DNA of 64,000 nt from Haberlea rhodopensis (GCA_907163345.1 CAJQUN010000443.1:124001-188000); one strand, 5' to 3'. Shown: positions 47,325-59,760, numbered from the stretch's first letter. Notes: a model not told the origin generated them from the letters alone. Program-made: numbers and translations.

Positions 47325-48826
47325 TGTTGGGAAATGCCCTAAGACATATCATTAGATGATTGTTTATGACATACAATGTAATATGATTTTATGAATGACA
47401 ATTCATTATTATATATTATTCTTTTAACTGTACAATGTGAATTAATATATATGTTAATGTCCTTAGAATAATATTGTATTATTCTTAAAGATGTCCCTAG
47501 TCAAGTATTATCATGAATATGGATAATGATAATACGTAGAGACTAGTATGTGTTGATCAATGAATTGTTCATTGATATGAGATATCAAATCAACATATGG
47601 GTACATGTTAAAGAACGATGTACTGGACACCCACCATGAGAATGCAACATGGATAGTTATATGATCATCATATGCAATTCTCATAGTGATAATAATTTAT
47701 GTAATCCTTACGACTTGTGATCATCAGAGATCCCAACATAAGGAGTTATGTATCTTGATATCGTCAAACGTTACCCGTAACAGGGTATACTATAAAGGCG
47801 ACTATTGGATACACTACGAATTATGTAGAGGGATGTTGACTGATCGAGATAGGATTTGTCCCTCCTATATAACAGGAGATGTGTTTGGCCCTTGATCAAG
47901 TGAGAACTAAAATGCATGTCCATGCTCGAATGAGTCGATATGAGATATCGAGCTTATTCGTTTATTCTAGTTCTACTTGGGGATCAAGAAATAAAGATTG
48001 GATATACGAGTATGACTATTCCATGACTCGTGTTCAATCTAAACACAAAGGACAAAGGGATTAAGTTACATGGTTAATATTATCACAAGTTCTATAGGTT
48101 ATGTCGAGTCATTGACATTCTTGTAATTTGGGTAGCCTCGATGTGTTGCTAGACACCGCTCCTTGCTTGCGACATAAAATGAGATTTTATGTCACTACCA
48201 ACATTACAAGATCCTATCGGGTCGCACAAAAGATTAAATCGAGAAGGGAAATTAAAATCATGGGATGAATTAAATAATTAAGAGGAGTCTTAATTAATAA
48301 TCATAATGATTAAATTAAATCATGGGCTTAAGCCCATGAGGCTTTATGAAAGCCTTTAATTAATCATATATAATATGATTGCATGGTAATTAATTGGATA
48401 ACACAATTCATATCATACTAACCTAAACTAAGAAGACATTCGGCCGCCTAAGTGCATCTCCAAGCTCTCTCGGTTTTGATATAGCCGACGTGAGTTGTGG
48501 TGCATTCCGACCATCCTTTTCGATTGTGAATCGAGAGTGTCTTTCTTGTTCCGGTTTAATAACTTGTCTAGCAACTTGTTATTAAACTATCCCTTCACCG
48601 ATTTGATCGTGTGGATACCGTTGAGACAAAACTTGCTAAGTTTTGCTAGTGACTCGGAGGAGGCGTTGGACGTGGTGCTGCTCCGTGGATTCTGCTTCAA
48701 ACACGCTACAAGGGTGAGACACTTGTTATTCCTTTATCCGATATGAAATCCTATGTATAGATCTGCTGGTTAGTAATCCATATAAAATTTTATTCCGATG
48801 CGTTGTATGCTCTTGGATTACTTACA
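47325..48826 (+). repeat. Copia-2 3' LTR
   Basis: The 1502-bp LTR follows the polypurine tract CAAGTGGGAGAATT and is nearly identical to 40099-41602. Confidence 0.95.
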
Positions 48827-49498
48827 CTTTCCACCAAAAAATCAAATTCCTAGTCGAGAAGAATGTCGGGGAAGTGAAAGGCGACCAACCTTCAGCAAAG
48901 AGATGTTACAATGAAACAGTAAGGGTAGAAGTAAAGAGGTCGAGACAAGAAGGGGGCAGAGGAACTCAGGGCGACCGAGGGGTTTACCATGTACAGAGAA
49001 TGCAAGGAGGAGTACAATAAGTGCAGGCAGTGCTGGAAGGAGAGGACGAGGTTACTCTGGTCCCAGGTCAGCCCGAAAAAATAACAAGGGGAGCCTCGGA
49101 CCTGGAGGCAGGTTGGAAACAGGATCTTCTGAGATGCCTGTCGAAGCATGTTAATGTGTTTGCTTGGTATTCAGTGGAGTTGGTGGGGATTCACCCAGAA
49201 GTTGGCAGAACTAGTGTTAACCCATGAGTCAAAGTAACCAGGCAAAAGAAAAGGCATTTCAGACCTGAGAATGACAAAGTAAAAAGAGCGGAGGTCCAAA
49301 TGTTGTTAAAAGCCGGAAAAATCAGGGAAGTCAAGTTTCCTATCTGGCTCTCTAATGTGGGCTTAGTACCGAAATTTTCCAGAAAGTGGAGGATGTGTAT
49401 CGACATCAGAGATCTGAACAAAGCTTGTCCCAAAGACTGCTACCCTCTGCCCCGGATTGATCAGCTAGTGGACTCTGCCTCGGGGTATGAGTTATTGT
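48827..49498 (+). pseudogene. Tat reverse transcriptase, N-terminal part
   Basis: The Tat element resumes after Copia-2. Frames give the PR-RT linker, CLSKHVNVFAWY, then RT with MLLKAGKIREVKFPIWLSNV, RMCIDIRDLNKACPKDCYPL and RIDQLVDSASGYELL, typical of the Tat/Retand group. Stops lie near 49020 and 49227. The RT is cut before its YxDD box by Tekay-A at 49498. The rest would lie beyond the window. Confidence 0.88.
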
Positions 49499-50242
49499 TG
49501 TGATATCCCCGAAATAAATATGCAAATTGGGCATTAATTATGTTTATCTGGTAATTATGGTGTTAATTAATTTAGTGTTAGAATTAATTATTATGGCGAA
49601 ATGCTTAATCACATGGTAGGCGTGACCCGGTGGTGCGTTTCAGGGTACGTGTTATGCATGTTGGGAAATTGGGTGTTATCATGGTTTAATTGTGATGGTT
49701 GATAATTATTTGGTAAAGCATGTATTTAATTGAGATGTTGGTACATTTTTGGAAAATGCTTTTAAACTATCATGTTGTGATATTTTATACATCATGCTAA
49801 TCTTTCGGGTACAAGTTTTAATTAAAACCCCCCTTATACCCCACTACCCCCACACCCCCCCCTTCACACTTTACCAATCACCAATCACTCTCACAACCTT
49901 AACTCTTAAACCCATTTTCGTTTTTTGTAAGAAGAGGAAGGAGAATCTTTGCAAAAGCTCCATTTGTGTGATTCTTGGAAAGATTTGAGGTCTAGGAAGG
50001 GTATAGATCCTTCCTTTTTGTTTTTGTAAGGTTTGTTTTGATTTGAGTTGGTATTTGAGTTTTTGAAATGGGTTTGTTTTGGGTTGGTGTTGTTTTTGGT
50101 TGGGTGTTAGATTTTTGGTTGTATTGAGGTGTATGTTGAAAGTTTATGGTGTTTAAATGTTGTTGGTTTGATGGTATATGTGTTGGTGTGGATTGGGGAA
50201 GAAAAATGGAGTAAAAATGGTGAAAAATCGGGTTGCAGGAAA

Positions 50243-50454
50243 CGGCGATCGATCGCTCGTTTCTGGCTATCGATCGCGCGCAGGCAGTGTGCTCCAGTAG
50301 TGCTTGGCGATCGATCGCCACATTTGGGCGATCGATCGGTGGGGCTGGCGATCGATCGCGCCAAATGTGGCGATCGATCGCCGAGTGCAGAATTTTTGTG
50401 GTTTCGGGCAGTGTGATCTCGCGATCGATCGGGGCCTTGTGGCGATCGATCGCG
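50243..50454 (+). repeat. GATCGATC palindrome cluster (Tekay-A LTR)
   Basis: Eight sites occur, seven with GATCGATC intact and one GCTATCGATCGC. They are collinear with the cluster at 3430-3645. Confidence 0.95.
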
Positions 50455-50612
50455 AGTCACCAAAAAGTGTTGTTTTGATTATTTTGTGGGATTTTTGGTA
50501 TTGTGCTATTGTTTGGCTTCTAATATTGGTTTGTGTGATGTGTAGAACCATCACATGTGGCCACACAACAAAGGAGATAAAGTCTCACGACATCTCCACT
50601 TTTGGAAGAAAG

Positions 50613-51167
50613 GTACGTAGTGAGACGTACGAGCAATTGGTGATGAGATTATGTTATTTGGGTTTATGCATTGTGCATTGTTATGTGTTTGAGAATGATC
50701 GATATTCCGGTGGTTGTTATATTCGAACGATGGATGTAGTACTTGCCAATGTCATATGAAGCGATGGAATTATGATTATGCCGCTGTCATGTCGAAGCGA
50801 TGATTATGCCGCTGTCATGTCGAAGCGATGATTATGCCGCTGTCATGTCGAAGCGAGGGACATCATATGATGCCGCTAAGCGAGGGGTGCTAAAATACCG
50901 CTGTTATAACAGGACCTGAATAATCATACTGGGTGAGTGATTATCGATGAGTATTGTTGCATATAAATGAAATACGGAGTCGATCACTTATATTATGCAC
51001 TAATGACCATGTACATGAGTTATGAAACAGGAACGACCGGCGAGAGTATGTGAATGCGGCAACTCAGGGAGTATACATGATATATGTTTCTTGCAATTTA
51101 TTATATTATTGTCCTTGAGTTTTGTTCAAGAATGTTGTATATGCTCATGGTGGGGTTGTTCCTGTAG
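50613..51167 (+). other. Candidate leader intron in Tekay-A LTR
   Basis: AAAG|GTACGT begins it and CCTGTAG|G ends it (555 bp). GTACGT (50613-50618) and ACGTAC (50625-50630) form a 6-bp hairpin over the donor. Matching pairs stand in Tekay-B (57534-58180 and 63039-63681), Tekay-C (25838-25267 and 19152-18576), the solo LTR at 53743 (54623-54029) and the solo LTR at 2453 (3271-2747). This is inference from sequence only. Confidence 0.45.
50770..50860 (+). repeat. 28-bp minisatellite with CGCT...AGCG arms
   Basis: Three identical 28-bp units contain TATGCCGCTGTCATGTCGAA and then GCGAT; a degenerate copy follows with the palindrome CATCATATGATG. Confidence 0.9.
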
Positions 51168-51465
51168 GTACATTTTGGACGAAAAGAACTATGGACCTGG
51201 GTTGACGTGGTGAGCTTGAGGAGTGCTATTGGATAGTACATTGAAGTCATTTTGTATAGTTCCTAGTCTAGGAGTAGTATGAAACTATAGGATTAACATT
51301 CTTTCGGTTGGGAATGTAATTTAATCCATTTTGGAAGTAATTATATTTTTGGCATATAATACTTAAAGCTCAAGGCCTCAACACGGTTTTTATACTCTGA
51401 TTTATTTATGCTTAGTCCTAATTGTACCTAAATCTTCACATAAGGCATTAGGGTCCTTACATTAG

Positions 51466-51477
51466 TGGTATCAGAGC
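51466..51477 (+). other. Tekay-A primer binding site (tRNA-iMet)
   Basis: TGGTATCAGAGC lies four bases after the LTR. Confidence 0.94.
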
Positions 51478-51699
51478 AGTGGTTAGAGAACCCGGGAATG
51501 AGTGAAGGGTAGCCTTAACAACTTGTTGGCTAGGTGTTCACTTATGAGCATGTTTATGCATGTAGTGCATATTGATGTATATAATTGTCATACTAACATG
51601 TTTATTGCTGTTCATGTTATCTAACTGTGCAACATATATATTGTTTCTGGTATGGTGGTTAACCTCTATATTACAGCAGTGCAGCAAACATTGAGATAT

Positions 51700-53129
51700 G
51701 CGATGCTGTGAGTGTTAATGCAAGTGTTGGACAATCCAATCCTCTACCACCGCCTGCCTTGGGTCAAGAGCCGACGGAACATCAGCTGTTGCCAGGAGAA
51801 TTGAGTTTGACCCAATTTCTTGCATTCCGACCGCCGATGTTTGAGGAGACTGAGACTGGGGAACAGGCCGAAGAATGGTTGGAAAGATTGGAACAGATCT
51901 TTGTAGCGGCCCCTTGTGCAAAGTCGGCTTGGATCAGATTAGCGGAGTTCCAACTCGCCAAGAAGGCGTTGATGTGGTGGAGACAACATTAATGGAAGAA
52001 GAGGCTCAAGGGCACGAAATCAACTGGGGATTATTTAGGACTCGGTTCCCGATATTTTTCGGCTGCTGCACGACAAATTAAAGAGGACGAATTCACCAAT
52101 TTGAAATAGGGCAACATTGCAGTATCAGATTATGCTCTTCACTACTCTTCATTACTAAGATATGTGCCTCATATCGGCACAAACACTCAAGCATAGATGA
52201 GGCACTTCTTGAAAGGTTTGAGGCCCGAACTATATGACAGGGTGATTACTAATGGCCCTACTTCCTTTGACGACGCCCTTACACGAGCTGAATTGGCAGA
52301 GTTGGGAGTAGGTGCATATCCAGATGCAATACCACCGCCAGTGCCCCCACAGAAGTCAACCACTGATAGTCTGAAACCAAGAGGTGACCAATTTAAGTCG
52401 AGAGGAGTTTCATAATCTGCTAGATTCAGTGGTCGATGATCGGATTTTCGTCGCATGGGGGACCGTAGGAGCAATACACAATCAAATAGGGGACAGACAC
52501 AAGGGATTAGGTTTGGGGGAATCAGATGTTATCATTGTGGAGGGCCTCATCCGATAAGGGAATGTCCTGCTTGTTATGAATGTGGAAAGAAGGGCCACTT
52601 TGCTCGGGAATGTCCTAACCGGGGAGGACATCAAGACACCATGGGGAGACCCTCAGACAGAGCGGTACAACAAAGAGAACAGTATGCCCCGACGCAAATG
52701 GGAGGTCAGACGATGGGACCGCCTCAGGGGCAAGTTTATGCACTTACTAGGGAGCAGGCCGAGGCATCTACAGAGGAGGTGATTGCTGGTACGTGTCACT
52801 TATTTACGTACCTCGCTTTTATTTTGATAGATACAGGTGCCTCCCATTCTTTTGTATCGGTTGGTTTTGTGGAGAAGCATCACATGCGCACGTCTCCGTT
52901 ACCCACGTCCCTCATGGTCTCGACACCCACTGGGAATAGTGTTGTTGCTAATCAGTTTATTACGGTCTGCCTCATTTATTTTGAGGGCAATGAGTTGAAG
53001 GCAGATTTGATCGTGTTGGGTATGTCAGACTTGGACTGCATTGTGGGCATCGACATTCTGAACAGATATCAGGCAGTAGTGGATTGTCGCCAGAGGACAA
53101 TTCGGTTCAGATCTGATATGGAGATTTAG
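51700..53129 (+). pseudogene. Tekay-A gag and protease, broken
   Basis: The gag N-terminal part (ETGEQAEEWLERLEQIF) is open to 51992, then a frame change and stops at about 52107, 52195 and 52413 interrupt the core. From 52455 to 53129 one frame holds two zinc knuckles (CYHCGGPHPIREC, CYECGKKGHFAREC) and the protease with an intact DTGAS (about 52832-52846), then DCIVGIDILNRY. It ends in TAG at 53127-53129, where Tekay-B has a glutamine codon, so CAG-to-TAG is likely. The gag start ATG of Tekay-B is not conserved here. Confidence 0.88.
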
Positions 53130-53742
53130 TGGACTTTCTATGGGAACGATTTTCGTGTGAAGATTCCGTTGATAGCAGCGATCAAGATGTCCCAATTATT
53201 GGAACGTGGACACGCGGGCTATCTTATCTATGCAGTGGACACGCCGGGAAAGAATAAAGAGTTGAGGGTTGAGGATGTACCAGTGGTTTGCTGATGTGTT
53301 TCCGGAGGAGATTCCAGGATTCCCACCGGCTAGAGAAGTCGAGTTTGGGATTGAGTTATTACCGGGGACGTCCGCTATTTCTCGTGCCCCTTACAGGATA
53401 GCACCGGCGGAGTTAAGGGAATTGAAGGAGCAGTTACAGGAACTCCTTGACAAAGGATATATACGCCCTAGCGTATCGCCTGGGGCGCAACGATTCTTTT
53501 TGTGAAGAAGAAGGATGGTTTGATGCGTCTGTGCATCGATTACCGGCAACTGAATAAGGCCACGGTGAAGAACAAGTATCCTCTCCCAAGGATTGATGAT
53601 TTATTTGATCAGTTGCAGGGCACTAAGCTATACAACAAGATTGACTTGAGATCAGGTTACCATCAGATACGGGTCAGGGAGGAGGATGTACAGAAGACAA
53701 CATTTCGGACTCGGTATGGGCACTACGAGTTCCTAGTGATGC
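53130..53742 (+). pseudogene. Tekay-A RT, first part
   Basis: The region codes for FADVFPEEIPGFPPAREVEF, then LRLCIDYR-type RT motif 1 and the KIDLRSGYHQIR segment. Compared with Tekay-B there is an 8-bp deletion near 53287 and a one-base loss near 53488. It stops at 53742 where a solo LTR has inserted, and resumes at 56057. Confidence 0.88.
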
Positions 53743-56056
53743 TGTGAGACCCCGTTATCACATCAAGTCACTAAGGTGCAATTTAGAGAACTAAACATTC
53801 ATGTGAATATATCAGAGTAACGTATCGTGTTGATTAACCTGAGCTTTAGAGATTACAGTACCAAAATATTTCAAAAAGGAATAACACAATTCCTACAAAG
53901 GCACTACATTATAGTCTTACTCTACCCAGTAGAAGCTATACAAAAATTTCTCTAATCATGCTAATCCTGTAGCACTCCTTACAGCTCAGCAAATCAACCC
54001 CGACCCTGGTTCTCGTCAACAAAAGCACCTACAAAGACAACCCCCAACACGTGAGCATAAAACAATTCATATTCAACATAATATGAAAGTAAGGCATAAA
54101 TGCACAATCCTAAATACAAGCACTTCCTGTATTTTCCCGCATTTATAACGCCCAATGGTTGTCCCTGTACCATAGTTCATAATAAAACACATTATATGAA
54201 TGTATGGCTTTACAAATGAATGTCATGACATTTCCTCTTTTTCTTGAGGTCAGTCATCAGTTATTTTAATGCTTTCTTAATCTCAAACAAGCGGTATCGC
54301 ATACACGCTTCATCATACTAGCGGTATCTCTTCCTCGCTTAGTATGGTATACCTCGCCTCCATGTGCCAGCGAGCCTCCCCCCACCCGCTCCACATGCGC
54401 AGCGATAAAGCATAAGCATTAAAACCTTAACTGTGATCGCCCTGACTCGTGGAATACACCTCTTTATCCCACATCACAATATGCAACAACAATGCATAAT
54501 ATGCAACACAATGCATAATAACATGTATCATAATCTTAATGCATCACATTGCATTCATCATGCGTCACACAGACAAACATAAGTACATGTTACCGTTGGG
54601 ATGCCCGTACGTCGCTTACGTACCTTTCCAAAATGTGGTGTGTTGCAGGACTCTATCCCCTGCGCTGTGTAGCTACCAGTGAAGGCTCTACACCAGTGTA
54701 CAACACAATATTAGATGTCTCATTACAATCCAATATCAAAACTTTAACAAAATATAACAAATTATATTTTTCAACATTCTGGGTCTCTCGATCGATCGGC
54801 CCCTCTTCCCGATCGATCGAGAAGACGCCTAAAATTAGAACCAAGGTTCTGCCCCGCTCGATCGATCGAGATGAAATATCGATCGATCGAGATGCTCTGT
54901 TCGAGAAATGCCAACCCAGAATTCTCGAACACCTGAAATCACACCCTTAAATCCAACATGTAAGACATACAACATGCCCAAAACAACATGCTATTAGTTA
55001 CAACACACTGCCCTGAGTGTATTCATACCAAAATTACATCCAAACATAAGCCTATAAGCATAAACGACGACCATTTACACAAGTACTCGATCATCTTTTC
55101 GGAAACAGGGCAACACATTTTATTTCCAGATTTCCTGAGTACTTCATTTCATGCTATATTAACTATCACATATAACATAAAGCATGCTCGAACAAACATG
55201 CCAAGGGCTTTACAAAACTACCATGCATAAACTCAAATCGAAGGTTCACCACAAACCCTTCTAACATGCATGATACCACCCCCTCAAAAACACTCCCTAA
55301 CCATATTTTCCCAGAAAAACAGGGCATACACCTACCCAGATTTCCGAACACCCTTCTCTACATGCTTATATCCTCAACATAAAACATGCAACATGCTCAA
55401 GGAAAAATACAGAGAGCCTCACAATAACACCATAAAAGCATTTAAATCAAAGGTTTCAAGAAACCTAATCTAACATACCGTTTTCTCGCCACCTAAAAAC
55501 ATGTACTCAAACAAGTTTAAAAACAAAAACAGAGCATGGTTCTCACCCTACTTTGCTCCGATTTTTGAAGGCTTTCCAGGCGATGAAAAGGGGCAAGCTC
55601 CTCAGATTATTGCTTAGCAAGTGCTGGTGAGGAATTGGGAGAGAAAGGTCGAGATTTGGGATGGCTGAGAGTGGTCAAATGATTGAGCCAAGTGGGATGG
55701 GAAGTCAGCCTGGGCACAGTGTGATTGGCATGGGTTGGGGGGGGGGGGGGGGGTGGTTGGGTGTTGGGTGGTATGATGTGTTATGTTTTGGTCCCGGTAT
55801 TTAGCACGATGTATAAAAATATCCTCACATGATATTTATAGCATTTTCTCAATAAAATACTTCAATGCTTTACCCAAAACAAACAACACACACCCCAAAT
55901 AAACAAGCCACAACCCCCAAATTCTCAACATATATCACATGCGCCCTGAAATGAAACTCCCCAATAATACTAATCCAAACCCATGAATTAATACCCAAAT
56001 CATCATAATTTAACTCAAATGATTAACATCACAATAATAATTTCGGGGATATCACA
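53743..56056 (-). mobile_element. Solo LTR of a Tekay-related family, perfect GATGC duplication
   Basis: The minus-strand LTR starts TGTGATATCCCCG at 56056 and ends GGGGTCTCACA at 53743 (2314 bp). GATGC flanks it at 53738-53742 and 56057-56061, and the RT reading is continuous without it. It shares module order with the Tekay LTRs but has its own sequence: a palindrome cluster (54787-54892, four sites), AGCG...CGCT repeats (54288-54360) and a 17-base G run (55737-55753). Confidence 0.95.
54787..54892 (-). repeat. CTCGATCGATCGAG palindrome cluster (solo LTR 53743)
   Basis: Four sites occur: CTCGATCGATCGG, CCGATCGATCGAG, CTCGATCGATCGAG and ATCGATCGATCGAG. The outer bases are T/A-type where other families have GC. 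Confidence 0.93.
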
Positions 56057-56453
56057 GATGCCGTTCGGTGTGACGAACGCCCCGGCTGTCTTTATGAGAT
56101 TGATGAACATGGTGTTCCAACCATATCTCGACCAGTTCGTCATAGTGTTTATTGACGACATACTTATTTACTCTCCGAGTGAGGAGGAGCACGTGACACT
56201 TACGGACGGTGCTCCAGATCCTCAGAGACAACCAGTTGTTTGCTAAGCTCAGCAAGTGCGAGTTCTGGTTGAGCAGTGTAGTATTTCTCGGGCATGTTAT
56301 ATCTAGCAGTGGGATATCAGTGGATCCCATGAAGATCGAGGCTGTGATGGAGTGGGCTGCAACCATTTATGTGCCCAAAATACGGAGTTTTCTTGGTTTG
56401 GCAGGTTATTACCGACGTTTCGTCGAAGGGTTTTCAAAAATTGCTAAGCCATT
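56057..56453 (+). pseudogene. Tekay-A RT, second part
   Basis: The RT resumes with MPFGVTNAPAVFM and VFIDDILIYS (the catalytic box), frameshifts near 56195, then gives LSKCEFWLSSVVFLGHVISS and FLGLAGYYRRFVEGFSK. It is cut at 56453 by Tekay-B. Confidence 0.92.
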
Positions 56454-58471
56454 GGTGATATCCCCGAAATAATTAATTGCAATTTGGGCATTAATTATGT
56501 TTATATGATTAATTATGGTGATAATTGGTTTATGGGTTGGAATTAATTATCTTGTTAAAATGCTTAGTCACATGGTAGGCGTGACCCGAGGGTGCATGTT
56601 GTACATGTTGGGAAAACTGGGTATTAACATGGTTTATTCATGTTGGTTGTTAATTATTTGGAAAGCATGAATTTATTGGGAGTTTGGTGCATTTTTGTCA
56701 AATGCTTTTAAAATACCATGTTGGGGTATTTTATACATCATGTTAATTAATGGGGTACAAATTTAATTATAAACTCTTATAACCCCACTACACCCCCACT
56801 TTACATTCACTTTACTCATCACTCTTAAATCCCCAAATTTCATTCCCAACCCTAAACCTCTTCCCATTTTCGAAATTTGGCAAAGGAGGAAGGAGAAATC
56901 TTCACAAAATCTTTGTTTGTGAGATTATTGGTAGGATTTGGAGTCCTCAAGAGATATGGAACCCTTCCTAATGTTTTAATGGTGTTTGGTTTTGAAATGG
57001 GTTAGCATTTTGGGATTTTTGTGGATTTGTTTTTGAGTATGTGTTGTATGTGGTTGGGTTATGATTTTTGAGGTCTTTCATGTGGGTTTTAGTGAGTTAT
57101 GATGATATTTGAGTTGTTGGAATGTTTGAGTTTGAAGTTAATGTGGTAGAACTTGGAATATGCTCAAAAATGGTGAGAAATCGCGCACACAGCAGGTGGC
57201 GATCGATCGCTACAAACGCAGCGATCGATCGCCGAAGGACAGTGCGAAAACCTGTTGCAGGCGATCGATCGTCATATCAATCGCCGCGAGCCAGTGAAGT
57301 CTGGCGATCGATCGCCATGTCAAGGCGATCGATCGGTAAGGCTCGCGATCGATCGCCTCGACACAACGATCGATCGCCAGCTGCTGAAATGTGGGAAATG
57401 ATGTTTTTTGTTGAATTTTTGGTATTTGGCTATTATCTGGCTTCTAATATTGGGTTGTGTGATTGTGTAGAACCATCCCAGGTGGCGACGCAACCAAGGA
57501 AGTAAAGTCATACCAAATCCCACTTTTGGAAAGGTACGTAGAAGACGTACGGGCACCCAACGTACATGTATCTATTATACTCATTGACTATGCATTGTTG
57601 ATGCGAGTATATATGGAATTGTGCATTGTGGATGCAAATACATGTTGAATTATGCATGATGATTGTATATGCATATGATGATTATTGGTGCACATCCCAT
57701 GAGTCATGGTTATAATGGTGATGATTTTAATGCTTTGCCGCTGTCACTTGAAACGATGATAGAATACTTGCCGCTGTCATATGTAGCGAGGAAAGAATAT
57801 TTGTCGCCAAATGTTGAAGCGAGGGTGTTGCCGCATGCCGCATTTGCGCGAGGTTATTCAATGCCGCTAATATGTCGAAGCGATGGGTATTAATGTCGTT
57901 GTCATGACAAGCGATGTGCATTAAAACACACTATTATAACAGACTAGGGATTGGTAATTGGTGAATATGGAATGGTGTTATGTCATGACATGTGTGAACC
58001 ATTAAATAATCTATTGATTATACTCATGAGTTATGGTACAGGGACAACCAAAAGGGAGCGTTTAAAATGCATTGGAAAAACAGGAAGTGTTTTATTACGG
58101 TTTATGCATTTACGCCTTATATTCATATTGTGTTGAATATGGATTATTATATGCTCATGTTTTGGGGGTTGTCCTTGTAGGTACATTTTGGCATGATAAA
58201 GGGGCTAAGGCGGGTTGAGGCGGTGAGCTCATGAAGAACGCTTTTGATAGGAAGGACATGATTATTTTTGTATGGTGTCTACTCTAGGAGTAATGTAAAG
58301 CTATAGTGAATAATATTCATTGTTAGAGAATGTAATTAATCCATTTGAAAGTCCTTAACTTGGCATGTAATTCTTAAGGCTCAAATCTCAACACGAACTT
58401 TTATACTCTGATAATGCATGTTAGCTCTAATTATGCCTTTAATCCGCTCTTAAGGAACTAGGGTCCTTACA
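56454..58471 (+). repeat. Tekay-B 5' LTR
   Basis: The 2018-bp LTR has a TATA-like ATTATAAACTCTTATAACCC at about 56769-56788, a telo-box AACCCTAAAC near 56850, a palindrome cluster (57197-57378), donor-like AAAG|GTACGT at 57534 and acceptor-like TTGTAG|G at 58180. The primer site after it is decayed (TGGTATCATATC, 58476-58487). Confidence 0.94.
57197..57378 (+). repeat. GATCGATC palindrome cluster (Tekay-B 5' LTR)
   Basis: Seven GCGATCGATCGC-type sites occur plus a decayed ATATCAATCGCC. Confidence 0.94.
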
Positions 58472-58678
58472 TTAGTGGTATCATATCCAGGTTAGAGAAC
58501 CCGGGATCGAGTGAAGGGTAGCCTTAGCATGATTGACTAAGTGTTTACATTTGGGCATGTTTATGCATGTGGTGCATATTGATGTATATACTGTTATACT
58601 AACATGCTTATTATTGTTTATGTTATACAACGGCAAACATATATATTTTGGAACTGTTGTTAACCCTTGTGTTACAGC

Positions 58679-59760
58679 ATGACGGGTATGAACTTGGGGA
58701 ACCTCAATGAAGAGGTAGGTGACGTTGGCAGTGTTAATGCGAGCATTGGTCAGACAAACCCTTTACCTCCACCAGCTGTAGGTGTGGAACCAGTGGCTCA
58801 GTTGTTACTACTTGGTGAGCTCAGTTTGACTCAGTTTCTGACCTTCCACCCACCCCGGTTTGAGGGGACAGAGACAGGGGAAGAGGCTGAGGAGTGGCTT
58901 GAGAGGCTAGAACAGATTTTTGTGTCCGCTCCTTGTGCTAGGACGGCATGGCTGAGGTTGGCAGAGTTCCAGCTAGCAAAGAAACCTTCCATGTGGTGGA
59001 AGACTACAATAATGGAACTGAGGGCTCATGGTATGTTAATTGATTGGACTCTTTCTGAACCGGTATTTTTCTGCGGCTGCGAGACAGGTAAAGGAAGATG
59101 AGTTCACAAACTTGAAGCAAGGAGGCATGACAATATCAGACTATGCTATGCAATATTCTTCATTGCTGAGGTATGCCCCTCATATTGCCACAAGCGGACA
59201 TGCAAAGATGAGACACTTTCTGAAGGGGTTACGGCCGGAGCTATTTGACCGGGTTATCACCAACAACCCCACTTCGTTCGATGATGCTCTTACGAGAGCA
59301 GAACTTGCGGAGATCGGAGTTGGGGCCTATCCTAATGCTGTACCCCCACATGTGCCACAACAGAGGCAAGTTCCTGATAGCTTGAGGCCCCGAGGAGAGT
59401 CATTTAAGCCTCGTGGTGCTTCTTCATCCTCTAAGGTTAAGCGGAAAGAAATCTTTTAACCGAAAGCAAGAGAACAAGAAGAGCAATCTATTGGCCAACC
59501 GGGGGCCCATGCAAGTGAATAGATCGGGGGAGTCGAGGTGTGACAATTGTGGAGGGCCACACTCTTCGATCAATTACCCTGCAGTTGTGGTAAGATGGGC
59601 CACATCTCTCGGTATTGCCCCACTCGGGGAGGACCGTCAGATTTCCAAGGAACAAGCCGAGATTTGAGGACAGGACAGTGCATTAGAGGCAGCAGATTAT
59701 GCCTAAACCATCGGGAGGTCAGACAGTGGGACCGTCCCAGGGGCAGGTGTATGCACTGAC
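58679..59760 (+). pseudogene. Tekay-B gag, frameshifted
   Basis: The ATG at 58679 opens MTGMNLGNLNEEVGDVGSVN. The core (ETGEEAEEWLERLEQIF) is open to about 59050, where an indel moves it to another frame (RYFSAAARQVKEDEFTNLK, HFLKGLRPELFDRV) to 59459. The knuckle region is damaged: the first knuckle has lost its last cysteine (CDNCGGPHSSINY) and the second (GKMGHISRYC) is in a third frame. Confidence 0.88.

Larger units (their letters stand above)
40099..48826 (+). mobile_element. Copia-2, nearly intact Ty1/copia element with CTTTC duplication
   Basis: This is an 8.73-kb element with two LTRs (40099-41602 and 47325-48826), an iMet primer site, a 1.7-kb leader, gag-pol broken by one frameshift and a polypurine tract. 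CTTTC flanks it exactly (40094-40098 and 48827-48831). The LTRs differ at about 17 positions by eye in 1.5 kb, so the insertion is fairly recent. It sits in a Tat element, whose protease (before) and RT (after) resume on each side. The lineage may be Angela-like, but that is not settled. Confidence 0.96.
49499..51461 (+). repeat. Tekay-A 5' LTR
   Basis: The 1963-bp LTR runs TGTGATATCCCCG...GGGTCCTTACA. A C-rich stretch follows a CTTATACCCC word at about 49833, a possible core promoter. After it come the palindrome cluster (50243-50454), a donor-like AAAG|GTACGT at 50613, a 28-bp minisatellite (about 50770-50860) and an acceptor-like CCTGTAG at 51167. Confidence 0.94.

Noticed and set aside
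50770..50860. CRISPR-like array
   Set aside because: Units are directly adjacent without unique spacers, and the context is a plant LTR.
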